64,000 nucleotides of DNA, from positions 682,001 through 746,000 of the forward strand of contig NZ_CP071868.1 in the NCBI RefSeq assembly GCF_017569225.1, in the 5' to 3' direction. Position 1 is the stretch's first letter. Every line of letters starts with the position of its first letter. The position numbers and the translations under genes are program-made. The notes under the pieces were generated by a model that ran no database searches, was not told the origin of the DNA, and saw nothing but the letters and a program-made list of their open reading frames with translations. Shown piece after piece: positions 44,635-54,600 of this stretch. The DNA comes from Pengzhenrongella sicca (GTDB lineage: Bacteria; Actinomycetota; Actinomycetes; Actinomycetales; Cellulomonadaceae).

Positions 44635-46076
44635 GCGCGAGCATCGCGCCGACACCTGCAGCGGCGAGCACCAGGTTTGGGCGGCTAGAGCGGCGAGGGT
44701 TGCTCCTCGGGCTCGGTTTGGCGCAGCTCGTGGTGCTGGCGGTTGCCCTGACCATCGCAGTCACCGCCGTCTACACCGCGGGGATGAGCGGCCTGCTCGT
44801 CGCTGGGACGGTGTGGGCGCCGCTGGCCGTGGCGGCGACGACAAGCGTGCGCGGTCGCTCGGTCGTGGAATGGGTGCCGCTGCTCGCCGAATGGCAGGCC
44901 CGCCGACTGGTCGGAGGAACGACCTCGATCACGCGTCCAGGCCGCCGCCTGCCCGCGACCGAGCTCGCGCTGCCCGGCGTCGCAGGTGGGTTGATGCTTA
45001 TCCCCGCACACGACCTGGGCGCCGTGCTGATCTTCGATCGCCGCGCCGGGACCGTCACCGCCGTGGTGCAGGTGCACGGAAGCGGGTTCCTGCTCGACGA
45101 CGCCGCGACCCAGGATCAGAAGGTCACCGGGTGGGGCCGCGTGCTCGCATCGCTGTGCCAGCAACCGGCCATCGTTCGCGTGCAGCTGCTGCACCGGACC
45201 GTGCCGGGCGGTGGACTCGCGATGCGAGCGTGGTGGAACGACCACGCTATGGCGGGTGCGCCGTGGCCGAGCCGCATCCTGGCCGACCTCGTCGCCAAAC
45301 GCGAGGTGACCGCCGACCGGCAGGAGACGCTGCTCGCGGTTGCCGTGCGGGTGCCGCGCGGCAACGCCCGAGGTATGACCGCGACGTCGATCGGGACCAT
45401 CGAACGCCACCTCGCCGGTCTGCACGACGCCCTGACCGGCGCGGACCTACATCCCGGCGGGTGGGCTGACGAGCGCGCGATCCGGTGGGCGATCCGAACC
45501 AGCTACGACCCCGACGCCGCAGCACGCGGGCACTCCGCATCCGTACATGCCCCGGTCAGTGCACCGGAGCCGATGGGAGTCGCAGAGGGATGGACCCAGG
45601 TGCGGACGGACACCGCGGTGCACGCGGTGTACTGGATCGCCGAGTGGCCCCGCAGCGACGTGCACCCCGCGTTCCTCCAACCACTCGTCCTGGCACCAGG
45701 GGCGCGCCGGACGTTCGCGTTGATTGCTGAGCCGCTGGCCCCGGGGCGCGCCCTGCGGGAGATCCGGCGGGCCAGGGCCGAGCACGCCGCCGACTCCGCG
45801 CAAAGGGCCCGGGCGGGTCAGATCGAGGACGAAGCCACCCATGCCGAGCTCGCCGAGCTGCTGCGCCGCGAGCAGGACCTCGTCGCCGGTCACGGCGACC
45901 TGCGGTTCACCGGCCTGCTCACCGTCACCGCCCCAACTCCTGACGAGCTTGAGCAGGCGTGCGCGGCGGCCGAGTCCGCAGCCGCCCAAGCGATCTGCGA
46001 AGTCCGGCGCCTGGTCGGCCAGCAGACCCTCGCGCACCTCGCCGGCGCCGTTCCGCTCGCCCGGGGGATCTCATGA
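44631..46076 (+). CDS. SCO6880 family conjugation protein
   Basis: A 481-residue protein with two adjacent N-terminal helices (GLGLAQLVVLAVALTIAV, AGMSGLLVAGTVWAPLAVAA) and a soluble C-terminal domain. RGRSVVEWVPLLAEWQARRL and the SCO6880-type core with FLLDDAATQDQKVTGWGRVL are recognisable. The family sits between TrbL-like and VirB4-like genes in actinobacterial ICEs and plasmids, and resembles a PrgI/VirB3 plus VirB4 N-terminal module. ATGA coupling to the TrbL gene; it overlaps the ATPase gene by 4 bp. Confidence 0.88.
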   Translation: MSASIAPTPAAASTRFGRLERRGLLLGLGLAQLVVLAVALTIAVTAVYTAGMSGLLVAGTVWAPLAVAATTSVRGRSVVEWVPLLAEWQARRLVGGTTSITRPGRRLPATELALPGVAGGLMLIPAHDLGAVLIFDRRAGTVTAVVQVHGSGFLLDDAATQDQKVTGWGRVLASLCQQPAIVRVQLLHRTVPGGGLAMRAWWNDHAMAGAPWPSRILADLVAKREVTADRQETLLAVAVRVPRGNARGMTATSIGTIERHLAGLHDALTGADLHPGGWADERAIRWAIRTSYDPDAAARGHSASVHAPVSAPEPMGVAEGWTQVRTDTAVHAVYWIAEWPRSDVHPAFLQPLVLAPGARRTFALIAEPLAPGRALREIRRARAEHAADSAQRARAGQIEDEATHAELAELLRREQDLVAGHGDLRFTGLLTVTAPTPDELEQACAAAESAAAQAICEVRRLVGQQTLAHLAGAVPLARGIS

Positions 46077-47425
46077 GCACCCGAACTGCGACCCGACGGG
46101 CAATGAGAACCGGCCGATTCCACACCTGGCGGGCGCTGCGGGTGCCCGCGCACCGGGCGTCGTCGGCGACCCTCGCCGGCGCCTACCCGTTCCTGACCGC
46201 GCCCGCGTGCGACACCGGGGTGCTGATCGGGGTCGATGCGCTAACCGGCGGCCCGTTCTGCTTCGACCCGTGGGCCCTCTACGCCGCGGGGGTCCTGACC
46301 AACCCGAACGTCCTACTGGCCGGGGTGATCGGGCAGGGCAAGTCCGCCTTGGCGAAGTCGATCGCGATCCGGTCCATCGCCGTCGGGCGCCGGGTCTACG
46401 TGCCCGGCGACCCGAAGGGGGAGTGGGCACCTGTTGCGGAAGCGGTGGGCGGCGTCGTCGTCCGTCTCGGCCCCGGGATGTCAACCCGACTGAACCCGCT
46501 CGACGCCGGCGACGAGACGCCCGCGATCACCCACGGCCGGCGCGTGCGGCTCCTCGCCTCCCTGGCAGAGACGACCCTGGGCCGCGACCTGCGCGCCGTC
46601 GAGCACGGCGCCCTCGACGCCGCCCTGACCGCCGCCGAAACCTCCGCGTCCCCGACGATCCCCGACGTCATCGCCGCCCTGATCACCCCCGACGACGACG
46701 CCGCCCGGGCCGACGGCTCCACCGCAACCGAGCGTGCCTCCGACGGGCGCGACCTCGCTCACGGGCTGCGACGCCTGGTGCGCGGCGACCTCGCCGGCAT
46801 GTTCGACGGCACCTCCACCCAGACCCTCGACACAAGTGCACCGATGGTCGTGCTGGACCTATCCCGGCTCGGCTCGAACGAGGACGCCCTCGCGCTCGCG
46901 ATGACGTGCGCGCAGACCTGGCTCGAGGCGGCACTGGCGACACCGGACGGGGTGTTGCGATGGGTGATCTACGACGAAGCGTGGCGGTTACTGCGGTCCT
47001 TGCCGCTGGTGCGGCGCCTGCAGTCGCAATGGAAGCTGTCCCGCGCGCACGGCATCGCGAACTTGCTCATCCTGCACCGGCTGTCCGACCTGGACGCCGT
47101 CGGCGCCCACGGCTCCGAAGCCCGCGCCATCGCCGCCGGACTCCTCGCCGACTGCTCGACACGTGTGACCTACCGCCAAGAATCCGACCAGCTCACCGCC
47201 ACCGCGGCCGCACTCGGACTGACCGAACCCGAGCGGGACCTGCTCACCGCGCTGCCGCGGGGGACCGGCCTGTGGAAGATGCCCGGCTGTTCCCACATCG
47301 CTCACCACCTGCTCCACCCCGACGAACTCGCGGTCTTCGACACCGATGCGGCCATGCGCGACCCCAGCACGTCAGTTCACTCCAACCCCGACCCTGACCC
47401 CGACCGAAAGGAAGTGGCGTCGTGA
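46073..47425 (+). CDS. VirB4-like transfer ATPase
   Basis: A 450-residue protein: Walker A GVIGQGKSALAKS (about 84-96), Walker B LRWVIYDEAWRLL (about 292-304), and late motifs LILHRLSDLDAVG and CSTRVTYRQESDQL. This is the RecA-like C-terminal half of VirB4. The usual N-terminal half appears to be supplied separately by the SCO6880-family protein just upstream. It should power assembly and substrate transfer at the inner membrane. Confidence 0.9.
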   Translation: MSTRTATRRAMRTGRFHTWRALRVPAHRASSATLAGAYPFLTAPACDTGVLIGVDALTGGPFCFDPWALYAAGVLTNPNVLLAGVIGQGKSALAKSIAIRSIAVGRRVYVPGDPKGEWAPVAEAVGGVVVRLGPGMSTRLNPLDAGDETPAITHGRRVRLLASLAETTLGRDLRAVEHGALDAALTAAETSASPTIPDVIAALITPDDDAARADGSTATERASDGRDLAHGLRRLVRGDLAGMFDGTSTQTLDTSAPMVVLDLSRLGSNEDALALAMTCAQTWLEAALATPDGVLRWVIYDEAWRLLRSLPLVRRLQSQWKLSRAHGIANLLILHRLSDLDAVGAHGSEARAIAAGLLADCSTRVTYRQESDQLTATAAALGLTEPERDLLTALPRGTGLWKMPGCSHIAHHLLHPDELAVFDTDAAMRDPSTSVHSNPDPDPDRKEVAS

Positions 47426-48564
47426 TCCGCACCGACGACGTCGTGCACCTCGCCGAACAGGCGACCCTCGGCGGGCTGCTGCTCGCACCCGACCACTTCG
47501 TCGAGGTCAACAGGTGGCTGCGCGGCCAGGACTTCGCTGACCCCTGGCACCGCAAGGTGTGGACCACCCTGCGCGAGGCGCACACCGCCGGCGCCCCCAT
47601 CGCCGCCGAACCGGTGGCAGCCGCCATGACGGAACGGTTCGGGGCCCGGCTCGCCGACATCGTCCGACTCCACGACCTCGTGCGAGTCGTCCCCAAGGAC
47701 CCCGACCCCCGCCCCCACGCCGCCGTCGTCGTCGAGTTCGGTGCCCGCCGCGACATCGCCACCCAAGGCATCCTTCTCGAGGCCGGCGCCGCGATCGCCG
47801 CCCGCGACCACGCCTCCCGACACCTGGACGCGATGATCCAGATCGCTGGCGCGGCGTTCACCATTGCGGGCGAGCGATGGGAAGACGCCACCGGGCAACA
47901 CGCCCCGACCCTGACCGAGCGCATGCCCGCCGGGCTGCGAGCGGCGGCCGCCGACGAGGAGCTGCGCCGCGCCGCCGACAAACACCTCACGGCCGCGCCC
48001 GAGCTGACCTCCGCTGACGCCAAGGCGAACGAGGCCCGCCTAATCGCAGCACTCGCCAGCCACCCCACAGCAATCACCCCCACCTCCGCATGGCTCGCGC
48101 CCGAGAAGGTCACGAACAAGCCGTGGCGCACCGTGTACTACGCGCTGACCGAGATGGCCGACGGCGGCGAGCACATCGACCCCGTCTCCCTCGCCACCCA
48201 CGTCATGCGCGTCGCCCGGCGAACCGGCACCGCCCCCGCCCTGATCGAGCTGCTCGCCACCGTCAGCGCCGAAGAGTCCTCCCTGCCTCGGCACTTGAGC
48301 CGGGCCGTCGCCGGTGACCAGCTGCGCCTGACCGCGCGGGTCGGGGCGATCACTCTGCGCTCGAGCGCAGCTGATCCTCGCGTCGACGTGCGCTGGCTGC
48401 TCGCCCAGGGCTTCGCCGTCCTCAACACGATGCACGACCTCGCCGTCGTCCTGCCGGAGACCCCTGGTCAACCTGGTCCGACCCGACCGAGCGGGCGGAC
48501 CGCTCTCGGCGCGGGGCCACCGGAACCCACACCTGACCGCGGCGACGGACCGGCCCGGCGATGA
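47422..48564 (+). CDS. Protein with two DnaB N-terminal domains and no helicase domain
   Basis: A 380-residue protein. AEQATLGGLLLAPDHF followed by DFADPWHRKVWTTLREAH is a DnaB-N fold, and EARLIAALASHPTAITPTSA followed by WRTVYYALTEMADGG is a second copy (from about 195). There is no Walker motif or RecA domain. Such double DnaB-N proteins are carried between VirB4 and VirD4 genes in actinobacterial elements. A hexamer-scaffold or primase/helicase adaptor role is inferred. Four-base overlaps on both sides place it firmly in the transfer operon. Confidence 0.78.
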   Translation: MIRTDDVVHLAEQATLGGLLLAPDHFVEVNRWLRGQDFADPWHRKVWTTLREAHTAGAPIAAEPVAAAMTERFGARLADIVRLHDLVRVVPKDPDPRPHAAVVVEFGARRDIATQGILLEAGAAIAARDHASRHLDAMIQIAGAAFTIAGERWEDATGQHAPTLTERMPAGLRAAAADEELRRAADKHLTAAPELTSADAKANEARLIAALASHPTAITPTSAWLAPEKVTNKPWRTVYYALTEMADGGEHIDPVSLATHVMRVARRTGTAPALIELLATVSAEESSLPRHLSRAVAGDQLRLTARVGAITLRSSAADPRVDVRWLLAQGFAVLNTMHDLAVVLPETPGQPGPTRPSGRTALGAGPPEPTPDRGDGPARR

Positions 48565-50390
48565 GGCCCACCCCACGCGGCCCCGCCCGATACGGGTCGC
48601 CGACACCGAACTCTGGCGGACCCGATCTGACCGACTTGGCGCTGATCGCTGGCGCGGTGATCATCGCGTTCGGCGGCGTGCTGTGGTGCGGCGCAGCGCT
48701 CAGCTGCATCGTGACCGGGCGCCTGGTGCCCGACGGCAGCGTGATCTCAGCCCTCGGCGCCCTACGAACTTTGAGCGACCCGGCCAGCGCGTGGCCGTAC
48801 CCGTCGCAGCTGCCCGGCCCGATCGCGTACTGGGCGGCGACGGGCCTCGTGATCGCCGCTCTCGTCGCAGTCGTGATCGCCGGATTCCGGATCTGGTCGA
48901 GGATGGCGGGCAGTGAGTCGAATCGCGCCGACCGGGTCCGCAACCTGCCCGGCCTCGCCAGCACGCGCGAGGTGGCCGCCGCCGCCGGGAAGAAGGCCCT
49001 GCTCCGCCGCGCCGCGATCGTGCGTCCCTCAGCCACTGCCGCCGCCAAGCCCACCGACGTCGGATATCGGATCGGGCGGATGCGCGGCACCGACCTGTGG
49101 GCCTGCGTCGAAGACTCCGCCCTGCTCGTCGGCCCACCTCGCATGGGCAAAGGTCTGCACCTCGTCATCCCTTGGGTCCTGGACGCACCCGGTCCGGTCG
49201 TGGTCACGTCCACTCGCCCCGACACCCTCGCGGTGACCATGCGAGCGCGGACTGAGCGCGGAGGTCCGGTCGCGATCTTCGACCCCCAACGCCTCGCTGG
49301 CCTTCCCGGCGGGCTGCGCTGGTCGCCCGTACGCGGCTGCGAGGTGCCGAAGACGGCACTCGTGCGCGCCCGCGGCCTCGCCGCCGGCGCAGGATTCGGG
49401 CGCACGGTGTCCGACTCGGACTTCTGGTCCGGGCAGACCGAGACGGCTCTGCGCTGCCTCCTGCACGCCGCGGCCCTGGATGGGCGAGGCGCCGTCGACC
49501 TGTACCGGTGGTCCCTCGACCCCGTCCTTGCCGAAGACGCCGTGGCGATCCTGGCCTGCGAACCGGCCGCCGCGACCGGATGGGGAGAAGCCCTCGACGC
49601 CGCGGTGCATGCCGACCCCCGCACCCGCGACTCCGTCTGGCTCGGCGTGCGCCAATCACTTGCCGCACTGGCCGATCCCGACGTCCTTACCGCCGTCGAC
49701 CCTGGCCCCCGCGAGGGCTTCGACCCGGCTGCGTTTCTGCGCGAGTCTGGCACTCTCTACCTTCTTGCGGCCGCCGTCACCTCCGGGTCCTGCGCGCCGC
49801 TCGTCGCGGCCTTCGTGGAAGACATCACGGAGACCGCCCGCGTCGTCGCCGCCCGATCGCCCGGCGCACGACTGGACCCACCGCTGCTGCTCGCCCTGGA
49901 CGAGATCGCGAACCTCACCCCACTACCGTCGCTACCCCAGCTGATGGCCGAAGGCGGTGGAACCGGGATCACCACGCTCGCAGTTCTCCAATCCCTCGCG
50001 CAGGCGCGAAACAGATGGGGCGAGCACGCCGCAGACGCCATCTGGGACGCAGCCACCGTCAAGATCGTCCTCGGCGGCTTGGCGAAGTACCGCGACCTCG
50101 ACGACGTCGCCCGCCTGCTCGGGGAAATCGACGAGCTCACCGAGACCCGATCCCGCGGCCGCGGTGGCGACCGGTCGAGCTCCACCTCGATGCGGATGGT
50201 CCCCGTGATGCCGCCGTCGGTCCTGCGGACCCTGCCGTTCGGGACTGCCGTGTTGCTACTGCGCCAGACCCGGCCCGTCGTCGTCGACCTCTGCGCCTGG
50301 CCGAGTCGGCCTGACGCCAAAGAGCTCGTCATTGGGCGTATCGCCGTCGAAGCCGCGACCGCTGCGGCCGCAGGAGGTGAGGGGCGATGA
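48561..50390 (+). CDS. VirD4/TraD-like coupling protein
   Basis: A 609-residue protein with two N-terminal helices (LALIAGAVIIAFGGVLWCG, IAYWAATGLVIAALVAVVI). Walker A LVGPPRMGKGLHLV is at about 190-203, then VVTSTRPDTLA, Walker B LLLALDEIANLTPLP at about 439-453, and TTLAVLQSLAQARNRWG. This is the TraG/TraD/VirD4 hexamer that brings the relaxase-DNA complex to the channel. Confidence 0.92.
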   Translation: MRPTPRGPARYGSPTPNSGGPDLTDLALIAGAVIIAFGGVLWCGAALSCIVTGRLVPDGSVISALGALRTLSDPASAWPYPSQLPGPIAYWAATGLVIAALVAVVIAGFRIWSRMAGSESNRADRVRNLPGLASTREVAAAAGKKALLRRAAIVRPSATAAAKPTDVGYRIGRMRGTDLWACVEDSALLVGPPRMGKGLHLVIPWVLDAPGPVVVTSTRPDTLAVTMRARTERGGPVAIFDPQRLAGLPGGLRWSPVRGCEVPKTALVRARGLAAGAGFGRTVSDSDFWSGQTETALRCLLHAAALDGRGAVDLYRWSLDPVLAEDAVAILACEPAAATGWGEALDAAVHADPRTRDSVWLGVRQSLAALADPDVLTAVDPGPREGFDPAAFLRESGTLYLLAAAVTSGSCAPLVAAFVEDITETARVVAARSPGARLDPPLLLALDEIANLTPLPSLPQLMAEGGGTGITTLAVLQSLAQARNRWGEHAADAIWDAATVKIVLGGLAKYRDLDDVARLLGEIDELTETRSRGRGGDRSSSTSMRMVPVMPPSVLRTLPFGTAVLLLRQTRPVVVDLCAWPSRPDAKELVIGRIAVEAATAAAAGGEGR

Positions 50391-51628
50391 AGGCGCTCCT
50401 CCTGGGCGGGGGTCTCGGGTTCCTTGTCGTCCCCGCGCTCGCGATCCTTGGTGCTCTCGGGATCGGGGGCTCCGCGCTCGCCTGCATCGAGACCGCCGGT
50501 GGTGCTCAGATCTCCGTTGACGCTCCTGTCTCGGCTGAGGTCCGAGGCTGGGTCGCAATGACCCGGCAGGCGTGCCCGGATCTTCCGGAGGTGTGGATCG
50601 CAGCGGTGATGGCGCAGGAGTCGGGCTTCCGGCCGACTGCGCACGCGGACGACTCCAACGGCGGCACGTGGGGGCTGTTCCAGCTGAACAACAGCATCTG
50701 GACGACGCAGTACGGGCACCCCTGGTCGGCGGACCTCAACGCCAACGGGACGCCCGACCTGAACGAACCCGAGATCCACGCCCGCATCGGCGGAAAATAC
50801 CTGTGCGACCGGCTCGCCGGAGTGCGTGAGATCCGCGCTGCCCACCCGGACTGGGCATCGTCGACATTGCCGATCCTGGATGCTCTGATCATCGCCCACA
50901 ACGCCGGCGAGTCCCGGCTCCGCACCTACCCGGCGATACCCGCCGTGACCGCGACGTTCATCAACAACGTCGACGACCACGTCGCCGCATGGGGTGCACC
51001 CATCGAGGCCGGCGCTGTCGCTGAACCCGCCAGCGGCCCCATCGTCGCTGCGGGGAACGCGGCACTGACCTCCACGGCGGCCGGGCTCGAGCCGCCAGCC
51101 GCCGGGTGCATGCCGCAACTCGGTGTGGGCGGCGGCATCCCCGTCCCCGCGGGCACTCCGCACGACGTGGCCGTCGCCGTGGCGAACGCCATGAGTTATG
51201 TCGGTGTGCGGTCCGGTTGGAGCCAACTCTGCGATCGGCTCGCGTGCCGGGCTTACGGGTACATCGGCTCTGGATACCCGTCAGCGAAGGCCCACTGGAC
51301 CCAGATGCTCCTGACCGGCCACGCCCACCCTGGCGACACCTGCCCACCGCTCGGATCGTTCGTATTCTGGAACACCGGCCGACCGTTCGGACACGTCTCC
51401 GTCGTGGTGCACGCAGACCCAGGCTGCGACCCGCGCAAGATCCAGGTCACCGCGAACGAGGTGTTCGACACCGCCACCGGCAACCACGGCGGCGTCTACT
51501 TGATCTCTCTCGCCCAGCTCAACGCCGGATACGTCAGTGGTCGCGGGTACTTGGGCTGGTCCGACGCCGTTTGCGCCGGCAGTCAGCTACCTTCCGGGAC
51601 TACCCACCCCGCGCCGGTCGGGCGGTGA
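50387..51628 (+). CDS. Bifunctional lytic transglycosylase / NlpC-P60-like hydrolase of the transfer channel
   Basis: A 413-residue protein with an N-terminal signal-anchor (FLVVPALAILGALGIGGSAL). The SLT/lysozyme domain follows (PEVWIAAVMAQESGFRPTAH, catalytic Glu in QES; GTWGLFQLN). After a linker, the C-terminal domain has MSYVGVRSGWSQLCDRLACR, GSFVFWNTGRPFGHVSVVVH, with Cys and His as in amidase/NlpC-like or CHAP folds. It would open the peptidoglycan for the channel, like VirB1/TrbN. Overlaps the coupling-protein gene by 4 bp. Confidence 0.85.
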   Translation: MKALLLGGGLGFLVVPALAILGALGIGGSALACIETAGGAQISVDAPVSAEVRGWVAMTRQACPDLPEVWIAAVMAQESGFRPTAHADDSNGGTWGLFQLNNSIWTTQYGHPWSADLNANGTPDLNEPEIHARIGGKYLCDRLAGVREIRAAHPDWASSTLPILDALIIAHNAGESRLRTYPAIPAVTATFINNVDDHVAAWGAPIEAGAVAEPASGPIVAAGNAALTSTAAGLEPPAAGCMPQLGVGGGIPVPAGTPHDVAVAVANAMSYVGVRSGWSQLCDRLACRAYGYIGSGYPSAKAHWTQMLLTGHAHPGDTCPPLGSFVFWNTGRPFGHVSVVVHADPGCDPRKIQVTANEVFDTATGNHGGVYLISLAQLNAGYVSGRGYLGWSDAVCAGSQLPSGTTHPAPVGR

Positions 51629-51635
51629 GCCGGAC

Positions 51636-52652
51636 GTGGTAGCGCGCCGCGGCGACTGGCCGACACCCGAGGAGAAGCTCAACGCGTTGCACGCGAAGCT
51701 CGTCGCCGCAGTTGAGGAGCTGGCGTCGTCGGACGCGTGGCACCGAATGCTCGTCGTCGCGGCGCGGTTCCCGACCTACTCGCCGTCAAACATCCTTCTG
51801 ATCGCAACGCAGCGGCCTGACGCGACCCGAGTGGCGGGCTTTCGCACTTGGTCCAACCTGGGCCGGCACGTCAACAAGGGCGAGCACGGCATCGCGATCC
51901 TCGCACCATGCCTGTACCGAGGCGATCCCGACGACGCCCGAGCCGACACGGACGCTGCAGCGAAGCCAGCGGCCCCGCCGGACGCCGCCGCGGCAGCGAA
52001 GCCCGGCCCCGTCGAGCGCCGGCACTTGCGCGGCTTCCGCGTCGTCCACGTCTTCGACCTCAGCCAAACGGACGGTGAACCATTGCCCGACGTCGCACCC
52101 GAACTCCTGCGCGGGGAGCCACCGGCCGAACTGTGGGACCACCTCGAGCTTCTCATCAAGGAAGACGGATACGCGGTCGAACGCGGAGAGTGCGCCGGCG
52201 CCAACGGATACACCGACTACACGACCCGAACCGTCCGAGTGCTCGACGACGTCGACCCGCTCCAGGCCACCAAGACCCTCATCCATGAAGCAGCACACAT
52301 CCGCGCTGGCCATCAGGAGCGATTCCCGACCTACCGCTCCAGCCTCCGCTGCCGTGGCATTGCCGAGGTCGAAGCGGAATCCATCGCCTACCTCGTGAGC
52401 GGACTCGCTGGGCTCGACTCCACCGCGTACTCCGTGCCGTACATCGCCGACTGGTCTGGCGGCGACTCCACCGTCCTGAACGACACCGCCGCACGCGTAC
52501 TCAGCGTCGCTCGAACAATGGGAGAGCTACTCGTTCCGCGAGCTCTGCAGGTACGAGGTGCAGTTTCCGAACGGCTTGCACCGCGTGTGGGAAGAAACCT
52601 CGCTGTTGCGAGCAAGAGGGTCGAGAGTACGGACTCGATCTTCCTCAATTGA
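51636..52652 (+). CDS. ArdC-like antirestriction protein with a zinc metallopeptidase motif
   Basis: A 338-residue protein starting at GTG (VARRGDWPTPEEK), eight bases after the previous stop. The N-terminal ArdC-type domain carries YSPSNILLIATQRPDATRVA and GFRTWSNLGRHVNKGEHGIA. The C-terminal half has LIHEAAHIRAGHQE (HExxH) and AEVEAESIAYLVSGL, the zincin half. ArdC proteins coat or protect single-stranded DNA arriving in a new host. Last gene of the plus-strand transfer operon. Confidence 0.85.
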   Translation: MVARRGDWPTPEEKLNALHAKLVAAVEELASSDAWHRMLVVAARFPTYSPSNILLIATQRPDATRVAGFRTWSNLGRHVNKGEHGIAILAPCLYRGDPDDARADTDAAAKPAAPPDAAAAAKPGPVERRHLRGFRVVHVFDLSQTDGEPLPDVAPELLRGEPPAELWDHLELLIKEDGYAVERGECAGANGYTDYTTRTVRVLDDVDPLQATKTLIHEAAHIRAGHQERFPTYRSSLRCRGIAEVEAESIAYLVSGLAGLDSTAYSVPYIADWSGGDSTVLNDTAARVLSVARTMGELLVPRALQVRGAVSERLAPRVGRNLAVASKRVESTDSIFLN

Positions 52653-52802
52653 GCGCGTCTGACTCGAGTTCGCAGTTGGGGACATCACGGCTGTGGACCG
52701 TGCCGATACCCAGTTCTTCTCCGTTGTGCGACCGACGATCGCCTGCGGTCCTCTTGCGCCTCAACTCTTCGCCGCGCTGCGTGCAGCCGACCGGAACGTC
52801 GT

Positions 52803-53855
52803 TCACGGTTCGAGCAACTGGTCCCAAACTCGGCGCTTGCCGAGGTCGAGCGGCATCCCGTAATTGTCCTGGTACACCTCAAGCAACTCGGGTCCAGCTT
52901 CGACGTCAAGGAACGTCTTAAGGTCCACTAGGGCATCCCGAGCGGCGCGCGTATCAGCGAAGTCATAGTCGGGGATCAGCGTGTTGTCCATCCTGCCTTC
53001 AAGGAGCTCGCCGTCAGCATAGGCGTGCTGAGTCTCGCGCCGCGCGTCTTCCGCGTACGCATCGGGCCACTCCATCTCTGTTCCGAAGAAATCGCAGCGG
53101 ACGGCTTCGCGTACTATCGGTTCGATCTTTCGTAGTGCCCTGGCTGCTCGCATAACCAGCGCATCGAAATGCGCTTGCTGATCTGGTGGAAGTGTCGCCT
53201 TCGCGACTTGAATCGGATCCTTCAAGGCGCTTACCGCTGCGAGCTGCAATTCGAGGTCGGCAATTTGCTTCTCCATGCTGTCGATGACTTGCTCAGAATC
53301 GGAGACTTGCTTCTCGAGTTTCCTCAGCTTCGCAATGGACGCCACCTGCGGGACGGCGAGCGCGGCCGCGAGCCCGTCGACGGCGTTCTCCCATTTGCGC
53401 ACATGGCGACCCCAGGTCGGGGCGCCAGAATGCCGCCCAGTAGCATTGCCGACACGCTCGTGTAGCTGGTCCAGTGCGTCGCGTTCGTCGGCGTACCGGA
53501 TGAGTAGAGATGGAAGGATCCCATCTAGGTCGCTGCGATTCATGCCGGGTGCCAGAAGTGGGAAGAACTTGTCATCCCCAACCAACCCCCAGGCTGCTCC
53601 AAGCTCGGCCATGCAGACCGGCCTGGTGAGGTAGATCGGGGTTATTAGAGCGACGACGAGTTTCGCCGTCCCGACCTCCTTACGGACATAGGACATTAGG
53701 TCGGCTCCTGCAGGCACACCCGTGTCGGCGCCAGAAGTGTAGAACAGGTCTTCCTTCTGAACGTCGAGGCTGCATCCCAGCTGGAGCACATGCGTGACGA
53801 ACTGTTCGACGTACTCGCCGTCGGCGGACGCGTGGCTTACGAATACAGCTGACAT
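52803..53855 (-). CDS. TIR-domain protein with a coiled-coil and unique C-terminus
   Basis: A 350-residue protein read from ATG 53855 (MSAVFVSHASADG). The TIR fold is clear: AVFVSHASADGEYVEQFVTH, AKLVVALITPIYLTRPVC, MAELGAAWGL with the catalytic-position Glu, then FFPLLAPGM. A coiled coil (KLRKLEKQVSDSEQVIDSME) and an acidic C-terminus ending RVWDQLLEP follow. The same frame stays open to 54764, so a longer membrane-anchored form is possible. Bacterial TIR proteins commonly hydrolyse NAD during phage infection. Divergent from the helicase-nuclease gene. Confidence 0.85.
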   Translation of the reverse strand: MSAVFVSHASADGEYVEQFVTHVLQLGCSLDVQKEDLFYTSGADTGVPAGADLMSYVRKEVGTAKLVVALITPIYLTRPVCMAELGAAWGLVGDDKFFPLLAPGMNRSDLDGILPSLLIRYADERDALDQLHERVGNATGRHSGAPTWGRHVRKWENAVDGLAAALAVPQVASIAKLRKLEKQVSDSEQVIDSMEKQIADLELQLAAVSALKDPIQVAKATLPPDQQAHFDALVMRAARALRKIEPIVREAVRCDFFGTEMEWPDAYAEDARRETQHAYADGELLEGRMDNTLIPDYDFADTRAARDALVDLKTFLDVEAGPELLEVYQDNYGMPLDLGKRRVWDQLLEP

Positions 53856-54600
53856 ACGGCGACGGTACTGGATATTTAGGTTGGCTTTGACCGCACCGGC
53901 GCGAGCGCTGAGTTCATCGATGCCCAACGTTCGGGCTTCAGGTCCCGAGGATCGAGATCGTCCAAGGAGCGGCGGGATCCGGGCGGAGACTGCGCCGTCG
54001 CGGTCGGGGCTCGGTGGCCTGCTAATCGCAAACGCGGGGACGGCTGGGTTGCCAGACCGCCAACGGTCGATGGTGCACTTGACCGATGTCGACTCAGACG
54101 ATTCGCCGGCGCCTCGGTTCACCTTGTTCGGTGCGTTCCGGATCAGCAGCCGGTTCGGGCTGTCCGGTTGGCTATTCGTTGGCCGGAGAGCGGGAAGTGG
54201 ATTCACCCACGCGAGGGGTGCATCGCCCTCGGCGGTTGGGGCATAGGCCGCCTGCCAAGCGGTATAGAGCGCGGAGAGTTCTTCGACGTACAGGTAGGCA
54301 TCGACATGAAGGCGCTGCACCTTGTCAATACGCCTCGACGACAAGTTCCACGCGACCACGAGGACAAGGGCGAAGAGCATCACGATAAGCACGCTCCAGA
54401 GGACGGCTGCTGCCAACGCCCCGGCCGCCGGCAGGTCCAGCACCAGATCGGTAGGAGCCTGCGACGCGAACTTGACCACGCGGAGAGCAGCCAAGGCGGT
54501 CCCGCCGAGGTGGAGCACCAAGAGCACCCAAACGATGCGCCCCGCCGACGTCTCCGCGATAGACCAGTAGACGAAGACGAACACCACACCGCCGACGCAC
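53856..54600 (-). other. Open N-terminal extension: two membrane helices plus a DUF4913 fragment
   Basis: The TIR reading frame continues upstream with no stop. It encodes two convincing helices (VYWSIAETSAGRIVWVLLVL, VLWSVLIVMLFALVLVVAW; about 54590-54350), then EELSALYTAWQAAYAPTAEG (about 54290-54230), which nearly duplicates part of the DUF4913 protein at 58148-58519. A low-complexity stretch leads into the TIR domain. Either this is a genuine membrane-TIR fusion or a separate chimeric relic that happens to share the frame. No good ribosome-binding site resolves it. Confidence 0.5.
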
